Assembly: GCF_016545825.1 (NCBI RefSeq)
Contig: NC_052619.1
Span: 13,717,501-13,781,500 of the forward strand
Direction of reading: 5' to 3'
DNA from: Eucalyptus grandis
Taxonomy: Eukaryota > Streptophyta > Magnoliopsida > Myrtales > Myrtaceae
DNA length: 64,000 bases
This document shows, piece by piece, positions 11,382 through 24,180 of the stretch (positions are counted from its first letter, which is position 1; the number at the start of each line of letters is the position of its first letter). The position numbers and the translations under genes were made by a program. The notes under the pieces are model-generated. The model was not told the DNA's origin. It searched no databases and saw only the letters and a list, made by a program, of their open reading frames with translations.

Positions 11382-12690
11382 AAACTAAATTGACCCAACC
11401 TAATTGTGTCTTTAGTTCAGATACTATATGGCTCGAGTCATGAACACATATGTACCAAAACATGCTCAGGTCCATTTTGGGTAATATGGAGATCCGGACC
11501 GTTGACACCTTAACTAGTACTATATTTACCTCAAATTATTTTCATGTCATCAGGAATTTTAAGCTAGTACACCTATCACAAATCTATTCTTTATTAGCTT
11601 TTGTTGATATCTCATTAAATTTTTTATAAGGAAACACAAGCAGCAACACAACTCGGATGCTAGGAGTGTGACATGGGCCCAAAGTGGAAATTCAACACAA
11701 ATGGTGGCATTGGTTTGGGAAAACCAAATTCGGAAAAAAAATGAAACTGAAATTTCAAAATCTGTTGATTTTGCCAGAAGAGCCCCTTCACGTCTCGAAA
11801 ATCTGCTAAAATTCCAAATTCCGTCCAACTCCACCCTAAGATTTCAGCAGACCATAGACTAGTTTGGGATATTTTTATGACGCGAAAATCAGTTGATGCC
11901 AATTGTGAAACAAGCCGACCGGTTTGAAATCTTTGGTGTCATTACTCGTTATGATAGTCCACAAGAAGCATGACGCAGGGCCCCACCGGCGGCCGCATGA
12001 ATCAAGAAAGACAAGACGGGACCATCAAAAGTCGAACGCCGACACTAACCAGACATTCCTCCTCTTCCAACGTTGAAGGCCGTTAATTCAGTTGGTTTTG
12101 GTTGCATCTGTCATTGTCTTCCACGACTTTCCTCGTGATCGCTCCAAAGCTTTACTATATTTTGCCCCAAAAGCAAAATTCTTTTTTTCTTTTTTGATTT
12201 TTTATATATACTTATTTGTTTTAATTGGGCCGACCACGGTCCACAAATTAGTGGATAATCCCATTTGCTTAATTTGCTCCGAAAACGCGTCTTCACAAGC
12301 AACCGACGTAGTCTCTCTCGCTCATCAGCTCACCAAACTTCGTTACCCTCTCTTTGCATGGAACGTTAGTTGAAAGTGTGTCCCAACTTGTTAAATCTTT
12401 ACTAAACATTTTTGAGAAAAAGCATTAATATCGTCTATTTAAAATAATTAGCCTCCACTGTATATCTCTTCGATTTCCAAGGTGTCACGAAGATTATAAT
12501 TACTTTTCCAATTAACTTAACTAGGGTCTCGATGATGTTTGTTAATACAAACCCTCCCAATAAGATCTTTCATTTTTCATACATCTTTCTGAATTTGCGA
12601 CGTGGTTTTTACTTGTATGAACCATATGTAATGTTATATTTATATAAACATAAAAGGATCTCGACTTTTATGTTCATTGTATCCTAAGAT

Positions 12691-14571
12691 CCTGTTATAT
12701 TCGTTTTGTGTTTTACTAACATGGACGTCTCCCACGGAGGCTTGGAAGATTTATGTGAGGATGTGGAATATCCTCGCCTCTCGAAATTTTTATCATGTCA
12801 AAATTTAGGTGACATGCATCCACATCTCTCGAGCTTGATGTTGATTATGAAAACAATCGATAACATGGGTTCTTATATCTATCGCTATATTGTAAATTTG
12901 AAACATGACAAAGGGTTAGTTTTCACGATCATGTTACATGATATAGCATATGATATTCTTACTATTTAATGTATTTAAATAACATTATCAAATTAGTGAT
13001 CTCATAATTTGGTCCTTACCATTGAAGATACTATATAACTTGACACTTTCACGATATAACAATTTGACGCAAAGAAAGAGAAAGTCATGCTTGGAAATGA
13101 TTCCAAAAGAAAGTGTTTTTTTTTTTAATAAAGAAGTATAGATTACAATATCTTATGGGTCTATTTATAGGAATATCGCTATTTAAAAAATAACCAAATA
13201 AGGAAAATATATTGATAAAAGGGAAAGTTATCAAAACACAACTAGAAAATTTGCAAAACGCATTTAAAATCTGTGATATCTCGAAAATCAAGAGAAATGC
13301 GTAAATCAAATATTGTAACACAATTATAATCTCAAAGATCACGTAATCCTCTTTGATTTGTGAGACCGCCCGCTCTTATGACGCTTCAAATACTTCAATA
13401 AATGCATTTGCATATTGTTTTAAATCACAAATATAACATATAACATGATCATATGTCAACATAATTAAGTATAAAAGCGTTGTAAAACAATTTCACGACC
13501 ATTCATCACAAACAAGCGCGCATATCATACGTAATTACATTATAAAAAAAAATTCCTCTTAATGATATTTGGCGATTGTACTTACTTCGACGTCGAAAAT
13601 TACATAATGTGCATACATATTTTGCCTTGCGTGGCGAACCGAGTTATTTAACGAAACGAAGTTATACTCTCAAGATCGATGTCGATCGTCACCGCACGTG
13701 GGAGGCACGAGAACTTCACCTTCCGCGGCTTCGCATGGGTGGGGCCACTTCATCATCGTGGGTTGGACTTTTCTGGTGGCTCTGAGTCGTGACACGTGGA
13801 ACTAAAGAGACGTCCTTTTCCTTGGCTACGTGGCGCCACCCGTCTTCCTTGCAAGTCTTCTCGTGGCTGATTACGCAAGCTCCCAATTTTTTCCGAAATC
13901 TCTCTCTCTCTTTCTTATTATTCAGTTTTTCTCGATGAATATTACAATTATAATTATATATGTGCTTATACATTATAATAGGTGAATCGATTCTTCTAAT
14001 CTTTGACAAAGGCTTTTCCTCCACAAAAATCTTTAGTCATGTTTTCTCATATTACGTCGTGTATTAAGATCCAATTAAAATTAACGTGGCATTAATATTT
14101 TTCATGGATTGAGTTTCAGTACTTGATTTATTTCTAATTATATCGGATTAATTTATTGCTATATCGCATGACATCCTTTAGAGGCTTCTCGTTGGGATGT
14201 TTCTAGCATTTTGCATAGGATTTATCCACTCATCTTTTAGATAGCCGCGGCGCATTAGAAAGACGTGCCAAGTGGACGTTTCCCATGTCACCTCGCATCT
14301 TTATCCAACCAAACCCAACATGCCAAAAGAACAATAAATAAAATTTAAAAAAAAATCATGGAAAATTAGGAAGGAAAATACAAAATAAACTTTTAATTGA
14401 CATATAAGAGTTATATGGATGATTATTCACACCCATATATTCTCTTAATTACATTGAACGGACTGGCTTGCCAGACTACAAATTAAAAACGCTCATCTCA
14501 AATTAAACCTCCTCTTGGGGCATAGATATAAATTAATAACATTATGATTAATAACACGGGCTCGAATTGAT
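12691..14571. other. Intergenic region, no gene recognised
   Basis: AT-rich sequence downstream of stachyose synthase. Short frames at 12706-12969 and 13716-14024 do not resemble known proteins. I see no RNA gene or clear repeat. The part just below 14571 should hold the stachyose synthase 3' UTR, but no decisive polyadenylation signal was assigned. Confidence 0.5.
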
Positions 14572-17413
14572 TTAGAAGACGAGACCCATGGTCGAGACGC
14601 CACCTTGTTCCTCGACCCAAGGGAGATCGACGGTCAGCTTGCCGTCCTCCGGCGACCACCCGAACTCGGCCACGGCGCCGTTCACTGTGCACTTTTTGGG
14701 CACCCCGCTCGAATATGCCAAGAACACGCCCCCGCCTTTAACCTTGACAGTAGCCCCGAAATCGGGGTAGTCCAAATCTATTATCGTGCCACCGCAATTG
14801 AACATGTTGGTCAGTCCGATGGGTGCGAATTTGGTGCTGCTAGGTCCGAGGTGCATGATGGGCACGAAGCTGAAGATCTCGAAGCAAGATGGCTGGATGG
14901 TGATGTCGATCGGGTCGGAAGTCGGGGCGGTCAGGATGAGCTGATCAGCTTGGCCGAGGTAGACCGCGAACTCCGGGGCTGTGCCCATTTGGGTCGAGCC
15001 CTTGGTCTGGTCCCATTCGATGTCGGTGGTGTGGACCGACCCGGACATCGGCTTGTAGCACTCGGAGTGGCCCCTGATCCTCTGCTCCTTGGGGTCCCAG
15101 CCGGCGCCTTGGCAATTGAACGCCCCGATCACGCCGCCGTACTGCGACATGGCGAGCAGATGAACAACTTAGTCTAGAACGAAACGATCACAGATGAAAT
15201 CATAGTAAAAAGTGGCAGGATTGCAGGCATTTGGTTACCTTGTTGAAGTTCCAAATCTTCAAGATGGTCTTGTTGTCGAAGAGGGGGTTCCTGAAGAGGC
15301 AGTCCCTGGTGGGCAGGGCGAAGTGCTGGCACTTGGGGATGGTCCCGTCCGGGTAAACGAGCTTCTTGATGAGCTCAAAGTCGTGGCCGCCGACGGAGTC
15401 GCTCACGTAGACCGGCCCGCCGCAGATGGCCCGCGACCCTGCATGGAACTTGGCGCACAGGTGGTCCGACTGGAACATGTCCCAGTCGGGCTGGATAATC
15501 TGCCCCATCCACATGCTGTTGTAGGCGCAGTGGATCATATGCACGCCTTGCAGCCAGTACACCCCCATCGGGTCGCCGTTCGGGTCCTGGAACCAGAAAT
15601 CGTCCCCTGTCGAGCACCACCGGTTAACCGAACTCATTAGCAAATTCGAACACAAGGCATAGTTTATCTGAACATTCTAGCGCGCGATCCGCTTCGTTCT
15701 TCACTTACCTACTCTTCCAATGGAGATCTGTCGCGTCCCGAGGAAGAAGAAGTCGTTGCACTGTTGCATGCTCGAGATGAGCCCGCTTCCCTTGAAGTTC
15801 TTGGCAAGCGAATCGCTTAGGCCCTTGTAGTATGCCTTCGCGAGCTCCACCCTGCCTCCATAGTCCTCGCTCACGTACTCCAGAGTCTGCAATTGTCACG
15901 AAACGTGAAAAAACAAAGAAAAAAACAGCAAATGAATGCATGAAGGATGTACTGGGAGAGCGCTTACATGGATGACGTCCACCTTGACTCCGGTGATGCC
16001 GACGCTAGCGAGGTAGGAGTGCATGGAGTCGTAGAAATTTCCGGCTTGGCTGGGATCGACGAGCCCGATCCCGCCCTCGACGATCTTCACCACGGCGAGG
16101 TCGGTCATGGTCCCGCCGAGTCCCGGGGAGAGCTTGGTCTGGACGACCTTCGACTTCAGATGGGTAGACCCGGGTCGAACCCCGCCCCAAGCACCGCACA
16201 GCGCGTGCCACACGTATATGTCGTCGAGGCCCGGGAACTTCTTCCTCAGGTCCCTGGTGAAGGCCTTCAACCCGTAGCTCTCGCTCTTGCAGGCGCATTT
16301 CCCGCACCCTCCCGCGCCGCTAGAGTCCTGTCCGTTTTCCTCTGCTCCGAACAGCTCGTCGATCTCTTTCTTGTGCTTCTCGATCTTCGACTCGAGCTCG
16401 GCCAGATCCTTGGCCCCGGACTGGACCGCTTTGTCCCGGTCCTTCTCTGCGTGCTCGACCTCGATGGCCTTTTTGATCAGCATCCTGGGCTTCTTCGGGT
16501 CGAAGGATGGCGCGTCGGGACCGAGCATCGACCCGGCCCGGTACTTCCTGAACTTCTTGCACTCGTCCAGCCGGTAGAGCCTCGCGGTCATCTGGGTGCC
16601 GCCCAGGACCAAGTTCTTGGTGTCCTTGTTCGGGTCCTGCCCGTCGAGGTTGATGCTCTGCCAGCCGTCGTCGATGATCAGGAACCTCGGAGACACCCCT
16701 CCTTCGACGAACTCCTGAACCCCGTGCCAGACCCCGGTCGGGTCGACGGTGAGGTAGAAGGCGTCCCACGTGCACCACCCGAACTTGTCCACGAGCGGCG
16801 GGACGGTCTTCTCCTCCAGCAGCTTGAAGGTGTTGAGGTGCACCCGGATGGCGCTGTAGGCCTCCCTCATCACGTTGTACGGGTTGTCGGACACGTGGAC
16901 GTACGCGATCGCGTCGAAGGACGAGGTGGTCACTCGCTTGGACCCGCTCTCCGCGCAGATGGTGAAGTGCCCGTCCCGCCCCGGGTGGAGGGCCGACCGG
17001 AAGGGCCCCTCCACGATGGGGAGGATCAGGACGTAGGACGAGGCCTCCGGGACGTTGAGCAGGACCCACTGGGTCTCCATCTGGAGGTCCGACCCGGACG
17101 ACCCGACCCACATGGTCGACCACCACGTCTTGAACCGGAAGATGCTGAGGAACTCCCGGTCGGAGAACCTGCCGAGGGAGTTCGTGAGCTGGTCGGAGGG
17201 CCTGTCCTGGGCGAACCCGAGGAAGCAGCCGCGGCTGGCGGTGGAGTCCACGCGGAGGAGCAAGGGGATGGGCGCGTCGGAGGAGCGGCGGGTGGAGGAG
17301 AAGTGGGTCAGCGAGACGTTGCTGGGGACGTCGGTGAGGACGGGGACGCCGTCGACCGAGAGCTTGCCGCCTGAGAGGTTGAAGTGATTCTTCTGGGCGT
17401 TCGGTGGGGCCAT
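14572..17413 (-). CDS. STS: Stachyose synthase (galactinol:raffinose galactosyltransferase)
   Basis: Cytosolic glycosyltransferase (GH36-like) that moves galactose from galactinol to raffinose, giving stachyose and myo-inositol in the raffinose-family pathway. Exons on the minus strand: 17413-15968, 15886-15709, 15606-15239, 15141-14572. All introns are GT-AG, phases join cleanly, and the product is 853 aa. Seen: DKFGWCTWDAFY, IIDDGWQSI, the nucleophile region GVKVDVIH (Asp479, at the exon 1 end), GGPVYVSDSVGGHDF with the presumed acid/base Asp, RDCLFRNPLFD, and IGAFNCQGAGWDP. The deciding evidence against raffinose synthase is the roughly 80-residue insert at about 320-410: an acidic/lysine-rich stretch with AIEVEHAEKDRDKA, then CGKCACKSESYG. 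It is typical of stachyose synthases. The length also matches that family. No damage was seen. The ATG is the first in frame and starts a normal MAPPN N-terminus. Confidence 0.96.
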
Positions 17414-17832
17414 TATCAGCGGACAACGAAAACGGGGAACGATTCAAACGAAAGGGATGAACAGAACGAAGCTATGCAGGACTGGAAAAATGACAGAGCG
17501 CACGTGAATCTCCAAAGGAAGCGGAAGGATGTTGATATATAACACGGAGATGGTCACTGATTATGGTAAGTTTTTTTTTTTTTCTTTTTTCGGAGGGAAG
17601 TTTCTGTGGAATTCGAGTGAAAGATTAGGTCGATCTTGCTGCAATTTAAAGAGGAAGTATATGGAAATGTTTACGGTGAATTGATACGCTCGACAAATTT
17701 AGCGGAGGGATATCGAACAGAGGCAAGAAGGATGAGAGAAGATGGCAACTGCGAATGATTGTTGTCAGAAAGCGAGAGAAAGAGAGCGAATCTTCAACGA
17801 TTGCATGGATGAATGCAGAAATTGAGGGCACA

Positions 17833-17840
17833 TATTTATA
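17833..17840 (-). promoter_or_regulatory. Candidate TATA box of stachyose synthase
   Basis: Minus strand reads TATAAATA, about 420 bp upstream of the ATG at 17413, and is followed by a pyrimidine-rich stretch typical of a leader. A weaker TATATATC at about 17533-17540 is an alternative that would give a leader of about 100 nt. The sequence does not decide between them. Confidence 0.45.
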
Positions 17841-17841
17841 G

Positions 17842-20800
17842 AGATCAGGGTGGGGAGAAAAAGGGACGACTGGATAACGTGCAAAGTACCGTGGAATTTA
17901 TTTTCCTAAAAAATAAATAAATAAATAAAGAACGAAGGCGGGATTTGTTTTTTTTTTTGGGGGGAAGGGGAAGGAGGCTGATAAAAGGGAGCAAAGAATC
18001 AAGAAAAAGCGCTCTCAGGATGAGAATTTTGGGCGGCCGGATTGGATGGCGACCGGTGATCTTTTCATGCTCTGTTTCTTCTACTGCCTCTGTCCTCTGC
18101 TGGGGAAGTGCATGCCATCGGATTAGAAAGGAGATTGAACCGGAAAGAGCCCGCACCCCGTATCGATTTTCACGTGCACGTCGCTGTCTTATACTCCCCT
18201 CTCTCTAAGTTCAGGTGTAGCTTGTAGGGTTGAATTTGCTCGATGGTGTTGACCACACACAAAAAGAAAAAAAAAAGAAGAAGAAGAGAAAATTAGACCA
18301 TGCGTAAAGCCATACTAGATTTTGAACGGGTTTCGTTATCTGAAATTGAAAAGAATCGGATCTTCCTCTCTTGGGTTATTGAAAGGTCCTACGTCAAGAT
18401 TTGACTAATTTTGGCTTGCAACGTGCTAAAAAGGGATTGGTCGACGAAGCAGCTAGTCGTCTGCTTTGAACTAGGCCATTGTGACCGACCAAAAAAGAAC
18501 TTGACCATTGGGTAGGGTAAACTGTAAAGCTTGCATTGCATTTTTTAATTAAAGAAAATCTGAAGTCTCTACGCCAACAACCATTCTCTTGAAAATTTGT
18601 TATTCGTAGGGTCACGGATAAACAGATTCCATTTTTTTTTTTTATGAAAATCATTTTACATGTTTATACTTCAGGAAGTTTTATGTAGAAATTTTGATGA
18701 AACATAACTTTATATTTGGTTCCCTAAAGTGCCGTCATAAAATTTGATTTTATATTTGGTTCCCTCTTGATTCGATATTCTTATCCTGAGACGCTTTTCG
18801 TGATTCTTATCCTCTTTAGCTAAGTAGATATTCGTGATTTCTTTTTCCAATTTTTCAAATGCATGTTTTCGAATAATTTGATTTTGAAGTTTCAATTACA
18901 TCCTTTTCTTTAAGCAAAAATACATGTTGATTTCTTGAAATTAATCGAGATTGATTTTTTTTCTATTTTTTTTTTTCATATGTGTGTGTTCAGAGAATTT
19001 TCAAAGTCTTATTGTGCTTTATTACTTATCCTATTTTCGGGGGCACCTCTATATTTTCTCCTTAAATCTTTCCTCTGCCAATTTGTTTACATGTCCGCAT
19101 ACATGTAGTGGATGTCGCCGATATCTTATATTAAAGAGATGATCTTCAAAATGTTTTTTGATGGCTTTTTGCGAAAGATTAGAATTTGATCTGTTAAATG
19201 TGAAGCCATTTTTGAAGATATGGTTGGATGTTTTTTTGTAAAACAAAATAAATGTGCTTTCGCTTGTCTCAAATAGGAAAGTGGGAGGAGATGTACCAAT
19301 TTATAAGTATGAGCATTTTTTAGTGTGTTTAAAAGGAAAGGTTGGATGTGGATTAGACCTCACAATACTCGTGTGCCGATGCGTGATTATTAGGCACAAT
19401 AAGCACTAACCCTTTTAATTTTATTTTATTTCGTACAGTTATTTTATTAATCTTTGTTAGTAGGTTGTTTTTTGTTTATTTAGTATTTTGGAAATTATGA
19501 AAATTCAGAATTTTATTTATTGAAAAATTATTTTTTATTTTTTTTATTCCGAATTTTTTTTATGTGTCTTTTCAAGACAACATTTGGAAATTATATTTAT
19601 TTAATTTGCAACCTTTTCCTAAAGGTTGCATTTGTTTATTTTGCAATTACTTTCAAAAGGATATTTTTGTTCACTTCGTAACATTTCACAAAAAAGTTGC
19701 CTATGTTCTTTAAGATCAATTTCTGTGTGTGTGTGTGTCAGTTTTTGGCAAAAACGAGAATGAAATCATTTTTAAGTCTTCTTTACAAAACTATAATCAT
19801 CTTTTCATTTGTTTCCTAAAGAAATCTGGAAATATACTAAAATTGTTATCTAGTACCTCATGTGAGATTTTGTTATATCGTGGAGAATATTTGCCAGTGA
19901 CCATTAGCAACATTGTGGGCAAATATATCCTTAAAGAAAATTATATTACACATTAAAATCCGATTTGATTGCTCTATTAATTTGAAGTCATATTTATCCA
20001 ACAAATATATATCCTTAATTTCCTCACTTTCTTCTTTACAAATACGTGTGATTTTCTTTACATATAACAGAAAAAAAAAAAAAAAAACAGGTAACGACAT
20101 CGAGAAAATAAGTGAGTGAGGTGATTCAAATTATAAAATATAAAAAAGCTATCTGTAGGACATGCTGCATTTAACATCAAAGTAACTTCCAAGTTATTGT
20201 GCTTTTAAATAATAAAACAAGCTATTTAGTAAAAGTTTGATTAATTTTGCAGTATATGTTGAAAACAAGAGGAGTTCCTCTTCAGTTAGGTAATGTATAT
20301 TCTGCAGAATTGTACTCTCCTAGCGTACCTTGCTGCGTCCTTCTCTTTTTTATTCCCCCTTATCCTTTTTTTTCCCCAGCCGCCAAAAACATCTATATCC
20401 TACACGTATGGTATAAATTCTTCGGCCTAGAGAATAGACGTGACGGCAAATTTCACAACAATCAATGCTTGCCTCTTAAAGTGGTAGTGCCTGTCGACAT
20501 ATCCTCTCACATGGCTTGCATACGTGATCTATATGACCTTTTATAGAATATGCTATTTTCCTTTATCTATTAGTTTACGTTTTTAAATTAGACTTTTCAT
20601 TGTACTGCATTTGTCCAATGCAAAACCTTGCATCAGAGCACAATGGAAATAATCTTTCTTGTATATATTACCATTCGATGATAATGTACAAACTAGCTTA
20701 TGTGCACCATGATCATAAGTCACAAGCTCTTATTGTCTTCGAGAAAATTGTTCAAAAAGTCTAAAATCTATGGTACAGTGGCTACTTTAACCTTCAACTT

Positions 20801-22191
20801 TTCAATTTAGTCAATTCAATTTTAAACATTTAATGATTTTCTAATATATTCCATACAAACCAATTTTGGTTAGAAAATGCTGATGTGACGATTTAGTCAA
20901 TGCCGACCATCAATGTGGTATGATAGGAATTAACATGGACGATTTTACAATATTTTTTTTTATAAAAAAAAATTGCATTTCTTCTTTCCCCTTATTCTAC
21001 TTTAAATCTTCGTCTTCCGCCCATTGCAGGGCTTCAATGATGGCCAAGGAACGATACATTTATTCCGTATAAAAGTGAGCTTGGTATGATGCATTTTCTT
21101 TTCAAAAGCTGTAATTCTTGAATCTGCCTTTTTTCCATTGATTCCGTATAACATTTATTGATAAGTATGGACTCCGGACGCATCTTCTTCTTCTTCTTGT
21201 TTTTTCTTTTTTTTGGAAGTGCATAAAATATTTCCATGTCCCAATTTCAGTGGATGCAATGATTTTCATGAATATTCTTCATGTTGAGAGAGGGCACCAA
21301 GCTTTTTTTTTCTAAATTATTTTTTATTGGCAGCCAATCTCCTTTGTTCGATTGGAATAAAGCATGCCACTTTTTATTATGACCCATTTGTAAAGTAAAA
21401 AAGTGTAAGTAAGAAGGTATAAATAAAGTAGATGAAGAGGTATTTTCCTTATCCTTCACTTGAATCATATACGACCTAGCTCCTCTATCTCTCCTCAGTT
21501 GTTCTATAGCATGCGCCATGTTGAAATGGACTGCGTATGGGCAGCCAATTTTGAGGGAATATACTATTCTATTTGGATACTAAAGTGAGGGTAATCTATT
21601 TGATGCGATTATGTCCACATCCTGTTCGAGAAAAGCGGCTGTCTCACGACTAGGACGTGATATAAGGCACGGAATATACATGTGGGGAAATTTTAGATGG
21701 TTCGAAAGTTACGAAATTTTAGCCAGACCTTCTATTCGGAACTCGATGCATGTCTTGATAAAGGAAGCAATAGAGGTTTGATAGAGGTTTGAGGTTAATC
21801 TTTTTTGTGGTAATTAGGGTTTGATGCATATGCATGTTGATATGGGTAATTTTAGAAACACACGTATATTGGCCATATCTCTTCATAACATAAATAAAAG
21901 AACTCATCGAAGGGCTTTGACCTCAAATTTCTACCACCGAACTCATGGAGAACCCTTGGTGAATCATAATTCTATAATATGCTGTAATGCAAAAGTAAAC
22001 TAATCTTTAATACTTCAAATCTTTCATTCGTTATGTCACTACTTAACAAAGAAAAATTTTCAATTTCAATGCATCAATTACACATGACACGAGAAAGACA
22101 ATATATCAAAAATGACAATATTGAGATGTCAAGCAAGTGTATTTGAGATACTTCACAATAAAATCTTTTCTCTCAAGTCTCCCACACTAAT

Positions 22192-22239
<48 letters not shown>

Positions 22240-24180
22240 TGGTATATGGTAAGTCAAAATATTTCTCATTTGGTAAAATCAAACCAAATCATTTGAACAT
22301 TATCTTTCCTTTTTAATTTAGGCCAGTGCGGTACTCACCACGTAGCGAGGCTGCGTCGAGGACGGGATGAACTGAAGTTCGCCGACATGTGATCTCACAC
22401 TTTTGTCGAAGTAGAAACATCGACACGTTCGTGTTTTTTGACCGCCATTTACCCTTTTCAAGGTCAAAAAGACGGTTAAGCCCGGGTAGTTAGCGGCGGT
22501 TGGGGAGGTTACAGTTACAGGTCCTGCACGTCTTGAAGCTTTCGATTTCTATTGGGCCGACCATAAAGATCTTTGGTTGCATAATCCTCCGCAAAGTTCA
22601 AAGCTTCTTGAGGGGATTACGTGTTTCGCGCTGAGATTATCTCTTTTCTTCTTTCTTTATTTCTTTATTTTCCCTTTTTTAAGGACTTCATGTCTTTTCA
22701 TTTTAAAATTCTGTCGCGAAAGTTCACGCCCAAATAGACAATTAATTTAAGTTTTCAGTGAAACAAATACAAACACAAACACAGGAAGTAAAAAAATGAT
22801 TCTTCACAGTTGCTAGGACCTCTAGTACTATCATTAATCATTCCTTACATTTCAATGTGAGACTCGACGGATGGACTGAAGTATGACTGATCTTAAATCT
22901 TTGCTCTTCAAATCAAACAAACCGACTTCAAAATGTGGGGTGAGAGTGGAAAGAGGGTCTAAATTATTATTTTTACCATCATTGTGAGGTTTATGAAATT
23001 AGTTCAGACCCTAAGATTGGACCATATTAGAAGATCACAATACTTACCATATCATAAGAATTATAAAATATGTCATGATATCATTGTAGTTATCAAATGA
23101 GTTATATTACAACACAATTAGTACCGTAAATAGCGACTTTAATAAATTCATAAACATGTGATTTTTGCCAAGCGAAAAGGAGGTAATATGACAAAGACCA
23201 ACTACCTTACTTGATCTAGATTGCACATCTTGAAAAGATAAAATTACAATTAACTCAAAAGATCGAAATAAGCACCTAAAAAGGCATAGAAATCAAATCC
23301 GAACATTCCTATCAACGCCTGGATTGCAGCCACGACATGTTTCCATCATCTACGCCATCCATTGGGGAGCAAATCTAAAAGATCTTGCGATCTCAAATAT
23401 CAAAGATCAAATGAAGTATCGTGTCCGAGCCAAATGAAGACCAAATCTAAGAAAACGGCTTCGATATGATTCCATATGCACGCGAATACAACACAATCGA
23501 GATCATTCCATGATTTCAGGACAGTATGATCATGCAACTTTAAGATTCGAGTTTAAATTTTGTCCCGGTTCTGACCATTTTGACCAGAGATCGGTAGTAT
23601 CCAAAAATTTAAGATTTTAAAAGTCATATCCAGATTTGGGCCACGATTAGTGTTGGAGAGAGCCCAACTATGGTCCGACTTGCCGATTCCGTTTACTGGA
23701 CATCTTGGGTGCATCATTGGGCTGGACAAGTGAGCCTGCTTGATGGCCCGACCACCTTCGTAGTTTGGTACACAAACGCAATGGTGGATTACCATTTGCG
23801 ATTTACGAAGTTAAGTTTGGATTGAAGGATCCGTAAGCTGTTCGCTGACTCGGGCAAGTCAACTCCGGGGGGGATGCGTGCCCCTATTTAACACGACATA
23901 TTGATATGACCACGACGAGAAAGGAACGCGAAAAATGCTCACCCTAGAGAAAATATTAGCGACATCAACAGCCAAAGGAGAAGAAGAACAGGAGAATGTG
24001 CACGATCGCTTGCTTGCTAGGAGAGAATCGACATTCTCTTTATTGCGATACATACATCGATACAACACGGTGAGCAACTACGAAGATGAAATGCTAAGCA
24101 GTTTTAATCCTACAGCGTTTGCAATAAGCTCCGTAGGAGATATATAAAAGGCGGATTCCGAAGCCTTCTTCCCCATCTGT
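17842..24180. other. Intergenic region of about 6.3 kb, no gene recognised
   Basis: Very AT-rich, with poly-T and poly-A runs and an (AT)n microsatellite at 22194-22238. The part near 17842-18250 is the distal promoter side of stachyose synthase. Frames such as 20247-20546, 21247-21519 and 23553-23795 have no recognisable domains. The stretch 23880-24180 is downstream of the first glycine-rich gene and probably includes its 3' UTR. Confidence 0.5.
22194..22238. repeat. (AT)n microsatellite
   Basis: About 45 bp of perfect AT dinucleotide. Confidence 0.95.

Larger units (their letters stand above)
7705..12690. repeat. Segmental tandem duplication, unit 2
   Basis: Direct neighbour and homologue of 5205-7690. 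It is longer because it contains about 3.3 kb of pectinesterase-derived sequence between the homologous blocks that end near 8030 and resume near 11300. The ends match well (7720-8030 with 5210-5530; 11300-12690 with 5545-7690). The simplest reading is an old tandem duplication followed by loss of the pectinesterase segment from unit 1, or its gain in unit 2. Confidence 0.75.

Noticed and set aside
15947..17374. 475-codon open frame on the plus strand opposite stachyose synthase exon 1
   Set aside because: GC-rich coding DNA often leaves the antisense open. The minus strand encodes a conserved enzyme, and this frame resembles nothing.
16320..17447. 375-codon Arg/Pro-rich frame on the minus strand over stachyose synthase exon 1
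   Set aside because: Out-of-phase shadow of the enzyme frame, with a composition typical of a shifted GC-rich reading frame.
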